From Nocardioides sp. Kera G14 (GTDB taxonomy: Bacteria > Actinomycetota > Actinomycetes > Propionibacteriales > Nocardioidaceae), in contig NZ_CP085839.1 in NCBI RefSeq assembly GCF_020715565.1, positions 2,666,001 to 2,730,000 of the forward strand: a stretch of DNA of 64,000 nt, read 5' to 3'. Below are positions 36,526-45,280 of the stretch, piece after piece. How positions within the stretch are numbered: position 1 is the first letter of the stretch; each line of letters opens with the position of its first letter. Position numbers and translations under genes: made by a program. The notes under the pieces are model-generated. The model worked only from the letters and a program-made list of their open reading frames with translations, was not told where the DNA came from and ran no database searches.

Positions 36526-37544
36526 TTGACCGCCGCAGCGAAGGTCGGCACCACCGCGTCGTGGTAGGACTGCTCGTCCGCCACGCTGTCGATCTGCCCG
36601 AGGTCCTTGTTGAACTGCGCGGCCGCGTAGAGGTTGTCCGGCAGCGTCTTGCCGAGGTAGTCGTCACCGGCCTGGTCGGCGGCGTCGACGAAGATCAATC
36701 CCTTGGCCTGCTCCTCGGCGTCCTCGGGCGTGATGTTGGCCTCCGCCGCGATCGAGTCGTAAGCCTTCTGGTCGCCGGCGTTGAGCTGCTTGACCGCCTC
36801 GTCCTCGGCCTTCACCCACGTCTGTACGGCGTCGGGGTACTTCTTCGCGAACGCGGTCGCGACCACGGCGAGGTCGTACGTGGTCTGGCCCTTGGCCGCG
36901 AGCTCGGCGCTGGTGACGAGCGTGGTGGCACCGTCGAGCTGGGCGAGTGTCGGGTTCCAGACGTAGGCCGCGTCGATCTTGCCGGCCTTCCATGAGGCGA
37001 GGATGGCGTCCGGCTCGGCGTCGATGATCTTGACGCTGGAAACATCGACGCCGGCGTTCTTCAGCGCGGCGAGCAAGCTGTAGTGCGAGGTCGACGCGAA
37101 CGGCGTGGCGACCGTCTTCCCCTTGAGGTCGGCGATCGACGTGATGCCCGGCTTGGCGGCGAGCGCCTCGGCGTCCCCGATGACATCGAAGATCCACGGA
37201 ACCTCGTAGGGGAGATTGGTCGAGAGGCCCCGTGAGACAGGGCTGGAGCCGGCGAGGCCGATGTCGAGGCTGCCGGCTGCGATCGCCGTGTTGACGTCGC
37301 CGCCCGAGGCGAACTGCTTCCACTCGATCTTCACGTCGTCACCGAAGGCCCTCTCGAGGAGCTTCTGGTTCTTCACGACGAGGTCGCCGTTGGTGATGAG
37401 CTGGTAGCCGATGCGGATGACCTTCGGCTGCCCCGAGGCGGTCGAGTCGGAGTCGTCGGAGCCGCCGCAAGCCGAGAGGCCCAACGTGGTCGTGGCGAGG
37501 ACGCCGGCCGCGACGAGGCGGACGAGCGTGGAGGTGCGGGTCAT
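36522..37544 (-). CDS. ssuA: Sulfonate/taurine-binding lipoprotein
   Basis: 340 residues; lipobox LSAC with Cys26. The binding domain shows IRIGYQLITNGDLVVKNQKLLE, EWKQFASGGDVNTAIAAGSLDIGLAGSSP and LKGKTVATPFASTSHYSLLAAL, the pattern of TauA/SsuA-type proteins that capture aliphatic sulfonates at the membrane surface. The ligand (taurine or longer alkanesulfonate) cannot be told. It is separated from ssuC by 58 bases. Confidence 0.92.
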   Translation of the reverse strand: MTRTSTLVRLVAAGVLATTTLGLSACGGSDDSDSTASGQPKVIRIGYQLITNGDLVVKNQKLLERAFGDDVKIEWKQFASGGDVNTAIAAGSLDIGLAGSSPVSRGLSTNLPYEVPWIFDVIGDAEALAAKPGITSIADLKGKTVATPFASTSHYSLLAALKNAGVDVSSVKIIDAEPDAILASWKAGKIDAAYVWNPTLAQLDGATTLVTSAELAAKGQTTYDLAVVATAFAKKYPDAVQTWVKAEDEAVKQLNAGDQKAYDSIAAEANITPEDAEEQAKGLIFVDAADQAGDDYLGKTLPDNLYAAAQFNKDLGQIDSVADEQSYHDAVVPTFAAAVK

Positions 37545-37602
37545 GGGTGGATCACTTTCTCTCGGGGTTCTCGGGACATCTGGGACGGGTGGTCGGCGCG
37601 GG

Positions 37603-38463
37603 TCATGCGCGGCCGCGCCAAGGCGCGACGCGGCGCTCGACGAGCCGGAGGACGGCGTCGATCGCGATGGCGGTGAGCCCGATGACGATGACGGCGAGGA
37701 TCGCGACGTCGGCGCGGAGCTCCTTCTGCGAGGACCAGGCGAGCCCGCCGAGGCCGGGGATGCCGTTGACCGTCTCGGCGGAGACGATGGTCGTCCAGGC
37801 GAAGCCGGAGGCGAGCCGCAGCCCGGTGACGATGTCACCGGCGACCGACGGCAGCACGACCGTGCGGATCAGGCCGAAGCGCCCGGCGCCGAGGACGAGT
37901 GCCGCGTTGACGCGCTCGTGCCGCACGTTGCCGACACCGGCGGCCGTGGCGATCGTGATCGGGGCGAAGGCGGCGAGGAAGAGCAGCCAGATCTTGGAGC
38001 TGTCCTCGATGCCGAACCACAGGATCAGCAGCGGGAAGTAGCCCAGCGGTGGCAGCGCCTTGAGGAAGTCCACGGCCGGACCGAGGATCCGGTCGGCGAC
38101 GCGGGAGAGGCCGATCAGCAGGCCCAACGGGACACCGACGACAGTCGCCCAGACCAGGCCGATGAGGACCCGCTTCAGGCTCGCGCCGAGGTGGACCCAC
38201 AGGTAGTCGCCCGAGAGCCCCTTCACGCCATCGTGCGTGGTCACGGACTGGAGGAACGCGTGCCACACCTTGACCGGGCTCGGCAGGAGGAACTCGCTGA
38301 ACTGGCCGGACGCCGAGGCGAGCCACCAGACGGCCAGCACGATGAGCGCGGCGATGAGGCCGCCGTACCACGTGCGCGAGCCGGCGCCGGACTCGGCGGA
38401 CTCGAGACGACGGTCGACCCAGCCGACCCGCCGGCCCTCGACGTCGCGGGCGGCGCGGCTCAT
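37603..38463 (-). CDS. ssuC: Sulfonate/taurine ABC transporter permease
   Basis: 286 residues with about six spans; SVKRVLIGL-type start of the core (ASLKRVLIGLVWATVVGVPLG), PPLGYFPLLILWFGIEDSSK and the coupling loop AALVLGAGRFGLIRTVVLPS are typical of TauC/SsuC. The ATG at 38463 overlaps the ssuD stop (ATGA), which fixes the start. Confidence 0.92.
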   Translation of the reverse strand: MSRAARDVEGRRVGWVDRRLESAESGAGSRTWYGGLIAALIVLAVWWLASASGQFSEFLLPSPVKVWHAFLQSVTTHDGVKGLSGDYLWVHLGASLKRVLIGLVWATVVGVPLGLLIGLSRVADRILGPAVDFLKALPPLGYFPLLILWFGIEDSSKIWLLFLAAFAPITIATAAGVGNVRHERVNAALVLGAGRFGLIRTVVLPSVAGDIVTGLRLASGFAWTTIVSAETVNGIPGLGGLAWSSQKELRADVAILAVIVIGLTAIAIDAVLRLVERRVAPWRGRA

Positions 38464-39563
38464 GCGGGGCGCTCCCAGACACCGCGGCGCGCCAGCTCGG
38501 GCAGGACGCCCTCGCCGAACCAGTAGGCCTCCTCGAGGTGTGGGTAGCCGGAGAGGACGAACTCGGAGATCCCGACGGCGGCGTACTCCTCGATCAGGTC
38601 GGCGATCTCGGTGTAGCTGCCGACGAAGGCGGTGCCGGCGCCCGCGCGCAGGAGTCCGACGCCGGCCCACAGGTGCGGGTGGATCTCGAGGGAGTCACGG
38701 CGGCCGCCGTGCAGCTCCTGCATCCGCCGCTGGCCCTCGGAGGCACTCTTCTTCAGGCCCTCCTGCACCGTCGCGATCTCCTCGTCCGAGATCGCCTCGA
38801 GCAGGCGGTCGGCCTCGGCCCACGCGGCCTCGGACGTCGCCCGGGCGATCGAGTGCACGCGCAGTCCGAAGCGGAGTTCGCGCCCCTCCACGGCGGCCAG
38901 GGCGCGGACGCGCTCGACCTTCTCCGCGACGGCCGCAGGCGGCTCGCCCCACGTGAGATAGACGTCGACGTGCCTCGCGGCGACCTCGAGCGCCTCGGGA
39001 GAGGAGCCGCCGAAGTAGAGCTCGGGGATCGGGTCGGGGACCTTCTGCAGGACCGCGTCCTCCACGAAGAGGTGCTTGCCACGGAAGTCCACGGTCTCGC
39101 CGGTCCAGAGCCGTCGCACGATCTCGAGGAACTCGCCGGTGCGCTCATAGCGGTCGACCTTGCCGAGGTCGTCGCCGAACATCAGCTGTTCGTGGTCCTC
39201 CCCGCCCGCGACGACGTTGAGCAGCAGTCGACCGCCGCTGAGGTTCTGGAAGGAGCCGGCCATCTGCGCAGCGAGGTAGGGCGAGATCAGGCCGGGGCGG
39301 AAGGCGACCAGGAAACCCAACTTCTTCGTGACGCTGGCGATCATCGCGGTCGTGACCCACGCGTCGTCGCACCACGAGCCGGTCGGCGTGAGCGCCGCCT
39401 CGAAGCCGAGCTGCTCCGCGCTGCGCGCGATCTGGCCGAGGTAGTCGACCGAGCTCGGCCTGCTCTTGTCGCCGAGCACCTCGACCCCGTGACCGCCTCC
39501 GACGATGTCCCGGCCATCACCGCCGTTGGTCGGCAGGAACCAGTGGAATCGCAGGCCGGTCAC
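38460..39563 (-). CDS. ssuD: FMNH2-dependent alkanesulfonate monooxygenase SsuD
   Basis: Cleaves alkanesulfonates to aldehyde and sulfite using reduced flavin from a partner reductase. 367 residues, usual length. HWFLPTNGGDGRDI, TPTGSWCDDAWVTTA (conserved Cys65), LVAFRPGLISPYLAAQM, LLNVVAGGEDHEQLMFGD, YFGGSSPEALEVAARHVDVYLTWGEP and FVGSYTEIADLIEEY are strong SsuD signatures. AGGAG lies upstream of the GTG at 39563. First gene of its operon, with a CTAG-rich motif in the promoter and a divergent LysR gene. A matching flavin reductase is encoded at 42047-42556, not in this operon. Confidence 0.94.
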   Translation of the reverse strand: MTGLRFHWFLPTNGGDGRDIVGGGHGVEVLGDKSRPSSVDYLGQIARSAEQLGFEAALTPTGSWCDDAWVTTAMIASVTKKLGFLVAFRPGLISPYLAAQMAGSFQNLSGGRLLLNVVAGGEDHEQLMFGDDLGKVDRYERTGEFLEIVRRLWTGETVDFRGKHLFVEDAVLQKVPDPIPELYFGGSSPEALEVAARHVDVYLTWGEPPAAVAEKVERVRALAAVEGRELRFGLRVHSIARATSEAAWAEADRLLEAISDEEIATVQEGLKKSASEGQRRMQELHGGRRDSLEIHPHLWAGVGLLRAGAGTAFVGSYTEIADLIEEYAAVGISEFVLSGYPHLEEAYWFGEGVLPELARRGVWERPA

Positions 39564-39579
39564 GTCAATCTCCTCATTT

Positions 39580-39599
39580 ACTGAACTAACTCACTAGAC
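39580..39599 (-). promoter_or_regulatory. CTAG-rich motif in the ssuD promoter
   Basis: Minus-strand GTCTAGTGAGTTAGTTCAGT lies 17 bases before the ssuD start. It matches 15 of 20 positions of the sequence 5' of the SfnB-like gene (43801-43820) as GTCTAGTnAnnTAGTnnAGT. CTAG is rare in DNA of this composition, so the match is notable. It may be a regulator site, a promoter element, or both. Confidence 0.55.
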
Positions 39600-39711
39600 A
39601 TAAGAGACTGCTGCCTTAGGGTGGGAGGGTGCAAGTGCCACGTGACCGCGTTTCGCCGAACCTGTGGTCGGACTTCCCGCCCACCATTTCCGTCGACACC
39701 GAGGGGTCACC

Positions 39712-40626
39712 ATGAGGTTGGAGCAGCTGGAGTACGTCGCCGCGGTGACCCGGACAGGCTCACTGCGCCAGGCCAGCGAGCAGCTGCACGTCTCGAAACC
39801 GGCCCTCTCCGAGGCCATCTCCCGGCTCGAGCGCGAGCTCGGCGTGAGCCTCCTCGACCGGAAGCGCTCGGGCGCCCGGATGAGCCGGCAGGGCCGCGAG
39901 CTCCTTCCCCTCATCACCGAGCTGCTCGACGTCGCCGAACGCCTGCGCCGGGCCGCCGGCCAGCAGTCGACGAACAGTTCGGTCGTCCGCATCGGCACCG
40001 TCAACACCGCCACGCCCACCGTGGTGGCGCCGGGCCTGCGCAGCTTCCAGGAGACGCACCCGACGACAGGCGTAGAGCTGATCGCCCTCGCCCACGCCGA
40101 GATCCTGCAGCACCTCGAGGAGGGCTCCCTCGACTTCGGCCTGATCAACGTGCTCGAGGGAGACGACCTCCCGGCGACGTTGCGCGGGACCTCCCTGATG
40201 TCCTCGCACCCGTGCGTGGTGCTGCCCTCGGACCACCCACTGGCGGCTGAGGAGACCATCACCGCCGACCAGCTCCGCGCCGAGCGGTTCGTGATGATGC
40301 GCTCGGGCTTCCTCATGCATCGCTTCGCGCACCGGCTCTTCGCGGGCCGGCTCCCGGAGACCTGCCACACCGCGGACGGGGGCGAGATCGGCAAGCTCAT
40401 GGTCGCCCAGGGGCTCGGCGTCATGCTGCTGCCCGAGTTCAGCGTCAGCGACGACCCGCTCGAGACCGCCGGCCTGATCACACGCCGGCCGCTCGCCGGC
40501 CCGAGCCCCGCCGTGCGGCTGGTGCTGCTGGAGCGGCGCTCGATCACCCTTCCGGGCCAGGCGCGGGCGCTGCGTGAGGTCTTCGTCCGGCAGGCCGCGC
40601 GGGCGGGCGCTACCCGGCGCGGGTGA
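39712..40626 (+). CDS. LysR-type regulator next to ssuDCAB
   Basis: 304 residues. Winged helix at the N-terminus: MRLEQLEYVAAVTRTGSLRQ, ASEQLHVSKPALSEAISRLE. The effector domain follows (VVRIGTVNTATPTVVAPGL, SLDFGLINV). GAGGGG precedes the ATG at 39712. Divergent from ssuD by 148 bases, the classic position for a LysR regulator of the adjacent operon. Its 3' end overlaps the convergent hemG by 17 bases. Confidence 0.9.
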   Translation: MRLEQLEYVAAVTRTGSLRQASEQLHVSKPALSEAISRLERELGVSLLDRKRSGARMSRQGRELLPLITELLDVAERLRRAAGQQSTNSSVVRIGTVNTATPTVVAPGLRSFQETHPTTGVELIALAHAEILQHLEEGSLDFGLINVLEGDDLPATLRGTSLMSSHPCVVLPSDHPLAAEETITADQLRAERFVMMRSGFLMHRFAHRLFAGRLPETCHTADGGEIGKLMVAQGLGVMLLPEFSVSDDPLETAGLITRRPLAGPSPAVRLVLLERRSITLPGQARALREVFVRQAARAGATRRG

Positions 40627-41971
40627 TCCCGGCGACGGCGCGGCGGGCGCCGGCGATGACGGCCGGGATGCCCACGCCGTCGGTGAAGGCACCGACGACC
40701 GCGAGCGTCGGGACGGACCGGCGCGCCTCCTCGAGGGCTCGGCGGAGCTCGACGTGTGTCACCGGGTACTGCGGCAGCCCGGAGGACCAGCGCTGGAGGT
40801 GCGTGTCGACGGGCGAAGCCCCGAGCCCGGTCGCGTCGGCGAGGTCATCGAGCGAACCGCGGATGAGCTCGTCGTCGCGCAGTCGCGCCCACGAGGCGTC
40901 GCCCGCCCGACCGACCGAGGTCCGCAGATGACGGACGCCCGCCATCTCTCCGGCCTCACGGACCCAGTCCCACTTGGCGAAGCTGAAGGTGGACGCCTTG
41001 ATGAACCTGCCCTCCGAGGGCGGCACGAGGAAGCCGGAGACCGAGCCGTCGAGCGGCTCGTCATCGAGGTCGTCGGCCCGGAAGGCGTGGGTGATCACCG
41101 CGACGTCGGCGTACTCCACCTGCGCGAGCCGCTCCGTCACGGCACTGCCGGCGGCGAGCCGGTCGAGCATCCGGGCGGCGAAGGACGCCTGGACGGCGAG
41201 GACGACGGCATCGGCGTCGAGCCGCTCGTCGGCGGTCTCGACCCTCCATCCGTCGCCGGTGCGCGTGACGAGCTCGACCACGGTGTCGGTGCGGACGTCG
41301 AGCCCCTCGGCCAGGCGTTGTGGCATCAGGCCCATGCCGCCCTTGATGCCCGCGAAGACGGGGGCGTCGGAGCCGCGCGGAATGGCCGCGAGCTGGGGCG
41401 TCAGCGGTCCGCGCTCGAGGAGGGTCGCGAGCTGGGGCACTGCCTCGCGCACGCTGATCCGGCGTGCCCGGCCGGCATAGACGCCGCCGAGGAGCGGCTC
41501 GACCAGCTTGTCGGTGACCTCCGGGCCGAAGCGCGCATCGATCAGGTCGCCGACGGTCGCCTCGGACTCACGAGGCTCGACGTCCGTCGGCAGGGCCGCC
41601 TCGGCCCGCACCCGTTCCATGCCGGCGTCGCTGAGGATTCCGGAGGCCTCGAGTGCGTCGACGTCCATCGGGGCGCCCATGAGGCTGGGCGGCATCGGTC
41701 GCAAGGCGCCGTCGGTCCAGATCCGCGACGTCGCGGCGGTCGGATGCACGATCGGGACGCGGAGCTCGGCGCAGAGGGCGATGCCCTCGGGTCGACGCGC
41801 CAGCATCGCCTCGGCACCCACGTCGACCATGACGTCCGCGACGGAGGCGAGGCGCAGCTTGCCGCCGACGTACGACGACGCCTCCAGCACGGTGACGTCA
41901 TGATCGGCTGCGGCCAGGTCGTGTGCCGCCACGAGCCCGGCCACACCCGCTCCGATCACGACGACCCTCAT
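40610..41971 (-). CDS. hemG: Coproporphyrinogen/protoporphyrinogen III oxidase
   Basis: FAD enzyme oxidising coproporphyrinogen III in the pathway that ends with HemQ. 453 residues from the ATG at 41971: dinucleotide motif VVVIGAGVAGLVAAHDL, YVGGKLRL, DVGAEAMLARRPEG, PLLGGVYAG, IKGGMGLMPQRLAEGL and a C-terminal FAD block VVGAFTDGVGIPAVIAGARRA. Usually directly upstream of hemQ; hemE is not in this window at all, so the haem locus is dispersed here. Confidence 0.93.
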   Translation of the reverse strand: MRVVVIGAGVAGLVAAHDLAAADHDVTVLEASSYVGGKLRLASVADVMVDVGAEAMLARRPEGIALCAELRVPIVHPTAATSRIWTDGALRPMPPSLMGAPMDVDALEASGILSDAGMERVRAEAALPTDVEPRESEATVGDLIDARFGPEVTDKLVEPLLGGVYAGRARRISVREAVPQLATLLERGPLTPQLAAIPRGSDAPVFAGIKGGMGLMPQRLAEGLDVRTDTVVELVTRTGDGWRVETADERLDADAVVLAVQASFAARMLDRLAAGSAVTERLAQVEYADVAVITHAFRADDLDDEPLDGSVSGFLVPPSEGRFIKASTFSFAKWDWVREAGEMAGVRHLRTSVGRAGDASWARLRDDELIRGSLDDLADATGLGASPVDTHLQRWSSGLPQYPVTHVELRRALEEARRSVPTLAVVGAFTDGVGIPAVIAGARRAVAGITRAG

Positions 41972-41995
41972 GGTCCCAGTGTCCCAAGAGGGTGA

Positions 41996-42030
41996 CCCCG
42001 GCCGTGAGGGGGTGCGCCTCACAGCCGGGG
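41996..42030 (-). terminator. Hairpin after the flavin reductase gene
   Basis: CCCCGGC-C-GTGAGG and CCTCAC-A-GCCGGGG form a 13-bp stem with one internal mismatch. It lies in the 75-base gap between the flavin-reductase stop and the hemG start on the same strand, so it probably separates the two transcripts. Confidence 0.7.
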
Positions 42031-42046
42031 CCGATCAGGGGCGGGC

Positions 42047-42556
42047 TCAGGCGGAGTCCGCGAGCCGGCCGAAGGCCGACCGGTGGAAGACCAGCGGCGA
42101 GCCGGCCTCCGGGTGCTCCACGGCACGGATCTGCAGCAGGACGATGATGTGGTCGCCCGCCTCGACCTCGCGATAGATCGTGGTGTCGAAGTGCGCGACG
42201 CCGTCATCGACGACGAGGGCGCCCTTGTCGGAGACCGAGACCGCGAGCCCGTTGAAACGGGTCTCCGGCTCGCCGGCGAGCTGCCGCGCGACGTCGCCGT
42301 GGTGGGAGGCGAGGACCGTCACCCCGAGATGCGTCGCGCGCCGCAGGTCGGGCCAGGTCTTCGAGCTCGCCGCAATCGAGAACGACACCAACGGAGGGTC
42401 GAGGCTCTCGGAGCGGAAGGACGAGGCAGCCAGCCCCACGGGTACGCCGTCGATGACCGCCGCGACAGAGACGACTCCGGAGGGGAAGATCCCGAAGGCC
42501 TTGCGCAGTCGCGAGGGGTCGAGGTCCTGGTTGGTCGGGAACGAGGAGATCGTCAT
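42047..42556 (-). CDS. NAD(P)H:flavin reductase (HpaC/DszD-like)
   Basis: 169 residues of the flavin-reductase-like split-barrel family: LRKAFGIFPSGVVSVAAVIDG, GLAASSFRSESLDPPLVSFSI, GVTVLASHHGDVARQLAGEPETRFNGL and AHFDTTIYREVEAGDHIIVLLQI. It would supply reduced flavin to the SfnB-like monooxygenase, with which it overlaps by one base (TGATG), and possibly to SsuD and the LLM enzymes. Confidence 0.9.
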   Translation of the reverse strand: MTISSFPTNQDLDPSRLRKAFGIFPSGVVSVAAVIDGVPVGLAASSFRSESLDPPLVSFSIAASSKTWPDLRRATHLGVTVLASHHGDVARQLAGEPETRFNGLAVSVSDKGALVVDDGVAHFDTTIYREVEAGDHIIVLLQIRAVEHPEAGSPLVFHRSAFGRLADSA

Positions 42557-43791
42557 CAGAGCTGTCCGTGTCGGGGAGGCTGAAGGCCCTCGACGGCCCA
42601 GCGACCGAGGTGCTGGACCTTCCAGGCGGCAGGGTCGTGGAGGGTGTGCACGCGCGCGTTGCGCCAGTGCCGGTCGAGGTTCTCCGCGGTGAGCGCGGCA
42701 CGGGTGCCGGCAACCTCGAAGAGTCGGGTCGTGACCTCGACGGAGACCTGCGTGGAGGAGGCTCGGGCGGCAGCCACCGCGAGCGTGGCCTCCGAGGCGG
42801 CCTCCTCGGTCAGATGGAGTGTCGCGGCATCGACGGCCCGGCCGGCCTCGGCCAGGAGCGCCTCGGTCCCGCGCACCGCCAGCTCCATCTCGCCGAACGC
42901 CTGGACGATGAGCGGGTCCTGGGCGGCGCGGTCGATGCCGTAGATGGCCACGGAGTCGGGGTAGGGCCGCGACTTCGTGGTGACGAACTTCGAGGCCTCC
43001 TCGATCGCGGCGCGCGCGATGCCGACGTCGATCGCCGAGTGCATCAGCTGGGCGTAGGAGCCGTACGTGGTCGGACCGGTGAAGGTGTCGGAGTAGTTGG
43101 TGATCCACTCCTGCGTGACCTCGACCTCGGTGAACTTCACCGTGCCCGACGCAGTCGTCCGCTGCCCGACCGCATCCCAGTCGTCGATGATCTCGACGCC
43201 CTTGGCGAGCCTGGAGACCCAGGCGACGTGCATCGGGCCGTCGACGCCGAGGTGGGTGAGGACGGGGATCCAGTCGGCGAAGAGCGCGCCCGTGCAGTAG
43301 AACTTCGTGCCGTTGAGGTGCCAGTGGTCACCGACCTCGGAGAGCGTCGTGCGGTACTCGCGGATGTGCTTGGTCCCGATCTCGGACTGGGCGTTGCCGA
43401 ACCACTTGCCGGCCAGGACCTCGCCGAAGAGCAGCGCCTGCTGGGCCTTCGAGCCCTGGATGCGGAGCTGGTTGACGTAGACGAAGTGCGAGTGCGGGAT
43501 CTGCCCGATGTTCGGGTCGGCGACGCTGATTCGCCGGATCACCTCGGCGACGACCGAGAACGGCAGGTCGGCGCCCCCGAACTCGGCGGGCACCGTGATG
43601 GCGAGCAGGCCCGAGGCGGCGAGCTGCGCGAGCTGGTCGCGCGGCAGGATCCGCTCCCGATCTCGTACGCCGGCACCGGTCGCGAACTCGGCGGCGAGAC
43701 GCGAGGCCTCGGCCAGCGCCTCGTCGGCGGTGAGCACCGGAACGGCCGCGACGGCCTTGTCCTGAAGGGGTTCCACTGGAGGCACTGACAT
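42556..43791 (-). CDS. SfnB/DszC-like flavin-dependent monooxygenase
   Basis: Acyl-CoA-dehydrogenase-fold flavoprotein of about 411 residues. ASGLLAITVPAEFGGADLPF, SHFVYVNQLRIQG, FGNAQSEIGTKHIREYRTTL, WHLNGTKFYCTGALFADWIP and a C-terminal RHWRNARVHTLHDPAAWK block match the sulfur-acquisition oxidoreductase (SfnB) and DszC group, which oxidise organosulfur compounds with reduced flavin. The ATG at 43791 sits very close to GAGG; a GTG at 43785 is better spaced (and then 16 bases from the CTAG motif) and may be the true start. Confidence 0.88.
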   Translation of the reverse strand: MSVPPVEPLQDKAVAAVPVLTADEALAEASRLAAEFATGAGVRDRERILPRDQLAQLAASGLLAITVPAEFGGADLPFSVVAEVIRRISVADPNIGQIPHSHFVYVNQLRIQGSKAQQALLFGEVLAGKWFGNAQSEIGTKHIREYRTTLSEVGDHWHLNGTKFYCTGALFADWIPVLTHLGVDGPMHVAWVSRLAKGVEIIDDWDAVGQRTTASGTVKFTEVEVTQEWITNYSDTFTGPTTYGSYAQLMHSAIDVGIARAAIEEASKFVTTKSRPYPDSVAIYGIDRAAQDPLIVQAFGEMELAVRGTEALLAEAGRAVDAATLHLTEEAASEATLAVAAARASSTQVSVEVTTRLFEVAGTRAALTAENLDRHWRNARVHTLHDPAAWKVQHLGRWAVEGLQPPRHGQL

Positions 43792-43800
43792 CACCCTCTA

Positions 43801-43830
43801 ACTATACTAGTTTACTAGACTTTGTCTAGT
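43801..43830 (-). promoter_or_regulatory. CTAG palindrome and promoter of the SfnB-like operon
   Basis: ACTAGAC-TTT-GTCTAGT (43814-43830) is a perfect 7-3-7 palindrome. On the minus strand it overlaps a possible -35 (CTAGAC) placed 17 bases from a -10-like TATAGT. The 20 bases 43801-43820 share GTCTAGTnAnnTAGTnnAGT with the ssuD promoter. The area is AT-rich against its surroundings. Confidence 0.65.
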
Positions 43831-43921
43831 CAGCCGCTCTGACTTTAGCCCGTGAATGACGTTCGGCCGACAGGCTTGCCGCGGTCCTCCACGAGTGCCC
43901 GTCCGGTCGACCTCCCGTCAG

Positions 43922-45280
43922 TCAGTAGCCCTTCCCCGGGTTCAGGATGCCCACGGGATCGAGAGCCGCCTTGAGGGTCCGGTGCACGGCGAGCGCTTCA
44001 GGGCCGATCTCACGCGCCAGCCAGTCCCGCTTGAGCAGTCCGACCCCATGCTCGCCCGTCACGGTGCCGCCCAGCTCGAGCGCGAGACCGAAGATCTCGT
44101 CGCCGGCAGCCACGACGCCTGCCGGGACGGGCCCCCGCGGATAGCCGACCAGCGGGTGGAGGTTGCCGTCGCCGGCGTGGGCAAAGGAGTAGATGCGGAC
44201 ACCATGCCGGTCGCCGATCTCGGCCACCCTTCGGAACGCCTCCGCGAGGCGGGAGCGCGGCACGCAGATGTCCTCGATCAGGACCGAGCCGAAGGCCTCG
44301 ATCGACGGCAGCGCGAGCCGGCGCGCCTCGACGAGCCTCGCCGACGACTCCTCGTCGACACCCTGCTCGACCCAGGTCGCCTCCTTGCCGAGCACCTCCG
44401 CAATGGCGGTGATCTCAAGCCCGGCAGCCGGTCCGTCAGCCTGGGCGATCACGAGTGCACCGCCCCGCTGCGAGTATGTCGTGCCTTGGGCCCGGTCCAC
44501 GACGCGGAGGGTCCGCTCGTCGAGCAGCTCGAGCATCGAGGGCTCGCGCCTGGCTGCAGCCACGGCGGCGCAGGCGCGCGCGGCCGCCTCGACGTCGCTG
44601 AAGGCGGCCGCCACGGTGAGGGTCTGCTCCGGCAGGGGTCGCAGGCGGAGGGTCGCGCCGACCACCACGCCGAGGGTGCCCTCCGAGCCGACGAAGAGAC
44701 TTGTGAGGTCGAGACCGGCGACGCCCTTGAGGGTCTGGCGACCGGTCGAGAGGAGAGTGCCGTCGGCGAGCACCACGTCGAGCCCGAGCACCGCGTCACG
44801 CGTGACGCCGTACTTGACGCACCGAAGACCACCGGCGTTGGTGGCGATGTTGCCCCCGATGGTCGAGATCGCCGCCGACGCAGGATCGGGCGCGTAGCGC
44901 AGGCCGACCCGTCCCGCGGCGGCTTCGAGGGTGGCCGTGACCACTCCCGGCCCGACGATCGCGATCTGGTCGACGGCGTCGATCTCCTTGATCTGGTCGA
45001 GGCCGCTCACGTCGAGCACGACCTGGCCCGGCCCGGCCACCGCGGCCCCCGCGACGCCCGAGCCGCCGCCACGCGGGACGACCGGCACGACATAGTGGGA
45101 GGCAAGGCGAAGCGTCTCCCGCACCTCATCGACGGTGACCGGCCGGACCAGCACCGACGGCGGACTCTCGGGCACGACACCGGAACGGTCGAGCGCCGCC
45201 GCCGCCAGCGCGACGGGGTCGGTCGAGACGTCCTCGACGGCCGCGTCCAAGGCTGAGAGGAACCCCTCGGGCAGGCTCAC
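43922..45280 (-). CDS. GlcD-like FAD-linked oxidase
   Basis: 452 residues, PCMH-type FAD domain (VPRGGGSGVAGAAVAGPGQV, DPASAAISTIGGNIATNAGG, FVGSEGTLGVVVGATLRLRPLP) and a C-terminal domain with SFAHAGDGNLHPL, GTVTGEHGVGLLKRDWLA and ALDPVGILNPGKGY, all as in glycolate/D-lactate oxidases. Probably oxidises a 2-hydroxyacid, perhaps a product of organosulfur breakdown. Its GTG overlaps the stop of the hydrolase gene (GTGA), so the two are coupled. Confidence 0.9.
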   Translation of the reverse strand: MSLPEGFLSALDAAVEDVSTDPVALAAAALDRSGVVPESPPSVLVRPVTVDEVRETLRLASHYVVPVVPRGGGSGVAGAAVAGPGQVVLDVSGLDQIKEIDAVDQIAIVGPGVVTATLEAAAGRVGLRYAPDPASAAISTIGGNIATNAGGLRCVKYGVTRDAVLGLDVVLADGTLLSTGRQTLKGVAGLDLTSLFVGSEGTLGVVVGATLRLRPLPEQTLTVAAAFSDVEAAARACAAVAAARREPSMLELLDERTLRVVDRAQGTTYSQRGGALVIAQADGPAAGLEITAIAEVLGKEATWVEQGVDEESSARLVEARRLALPSIEAFGSVLIEDICVPRSRLAEAFRRVAEIGDRHGVRIYSFAHAGDGNLHPLVGYPRGPVPAGVVAAGDEIFGLALELGGTVTGEHGVGLLKRDWLAREIGPEALAVHRTLKAALDPVGILNPGKGY

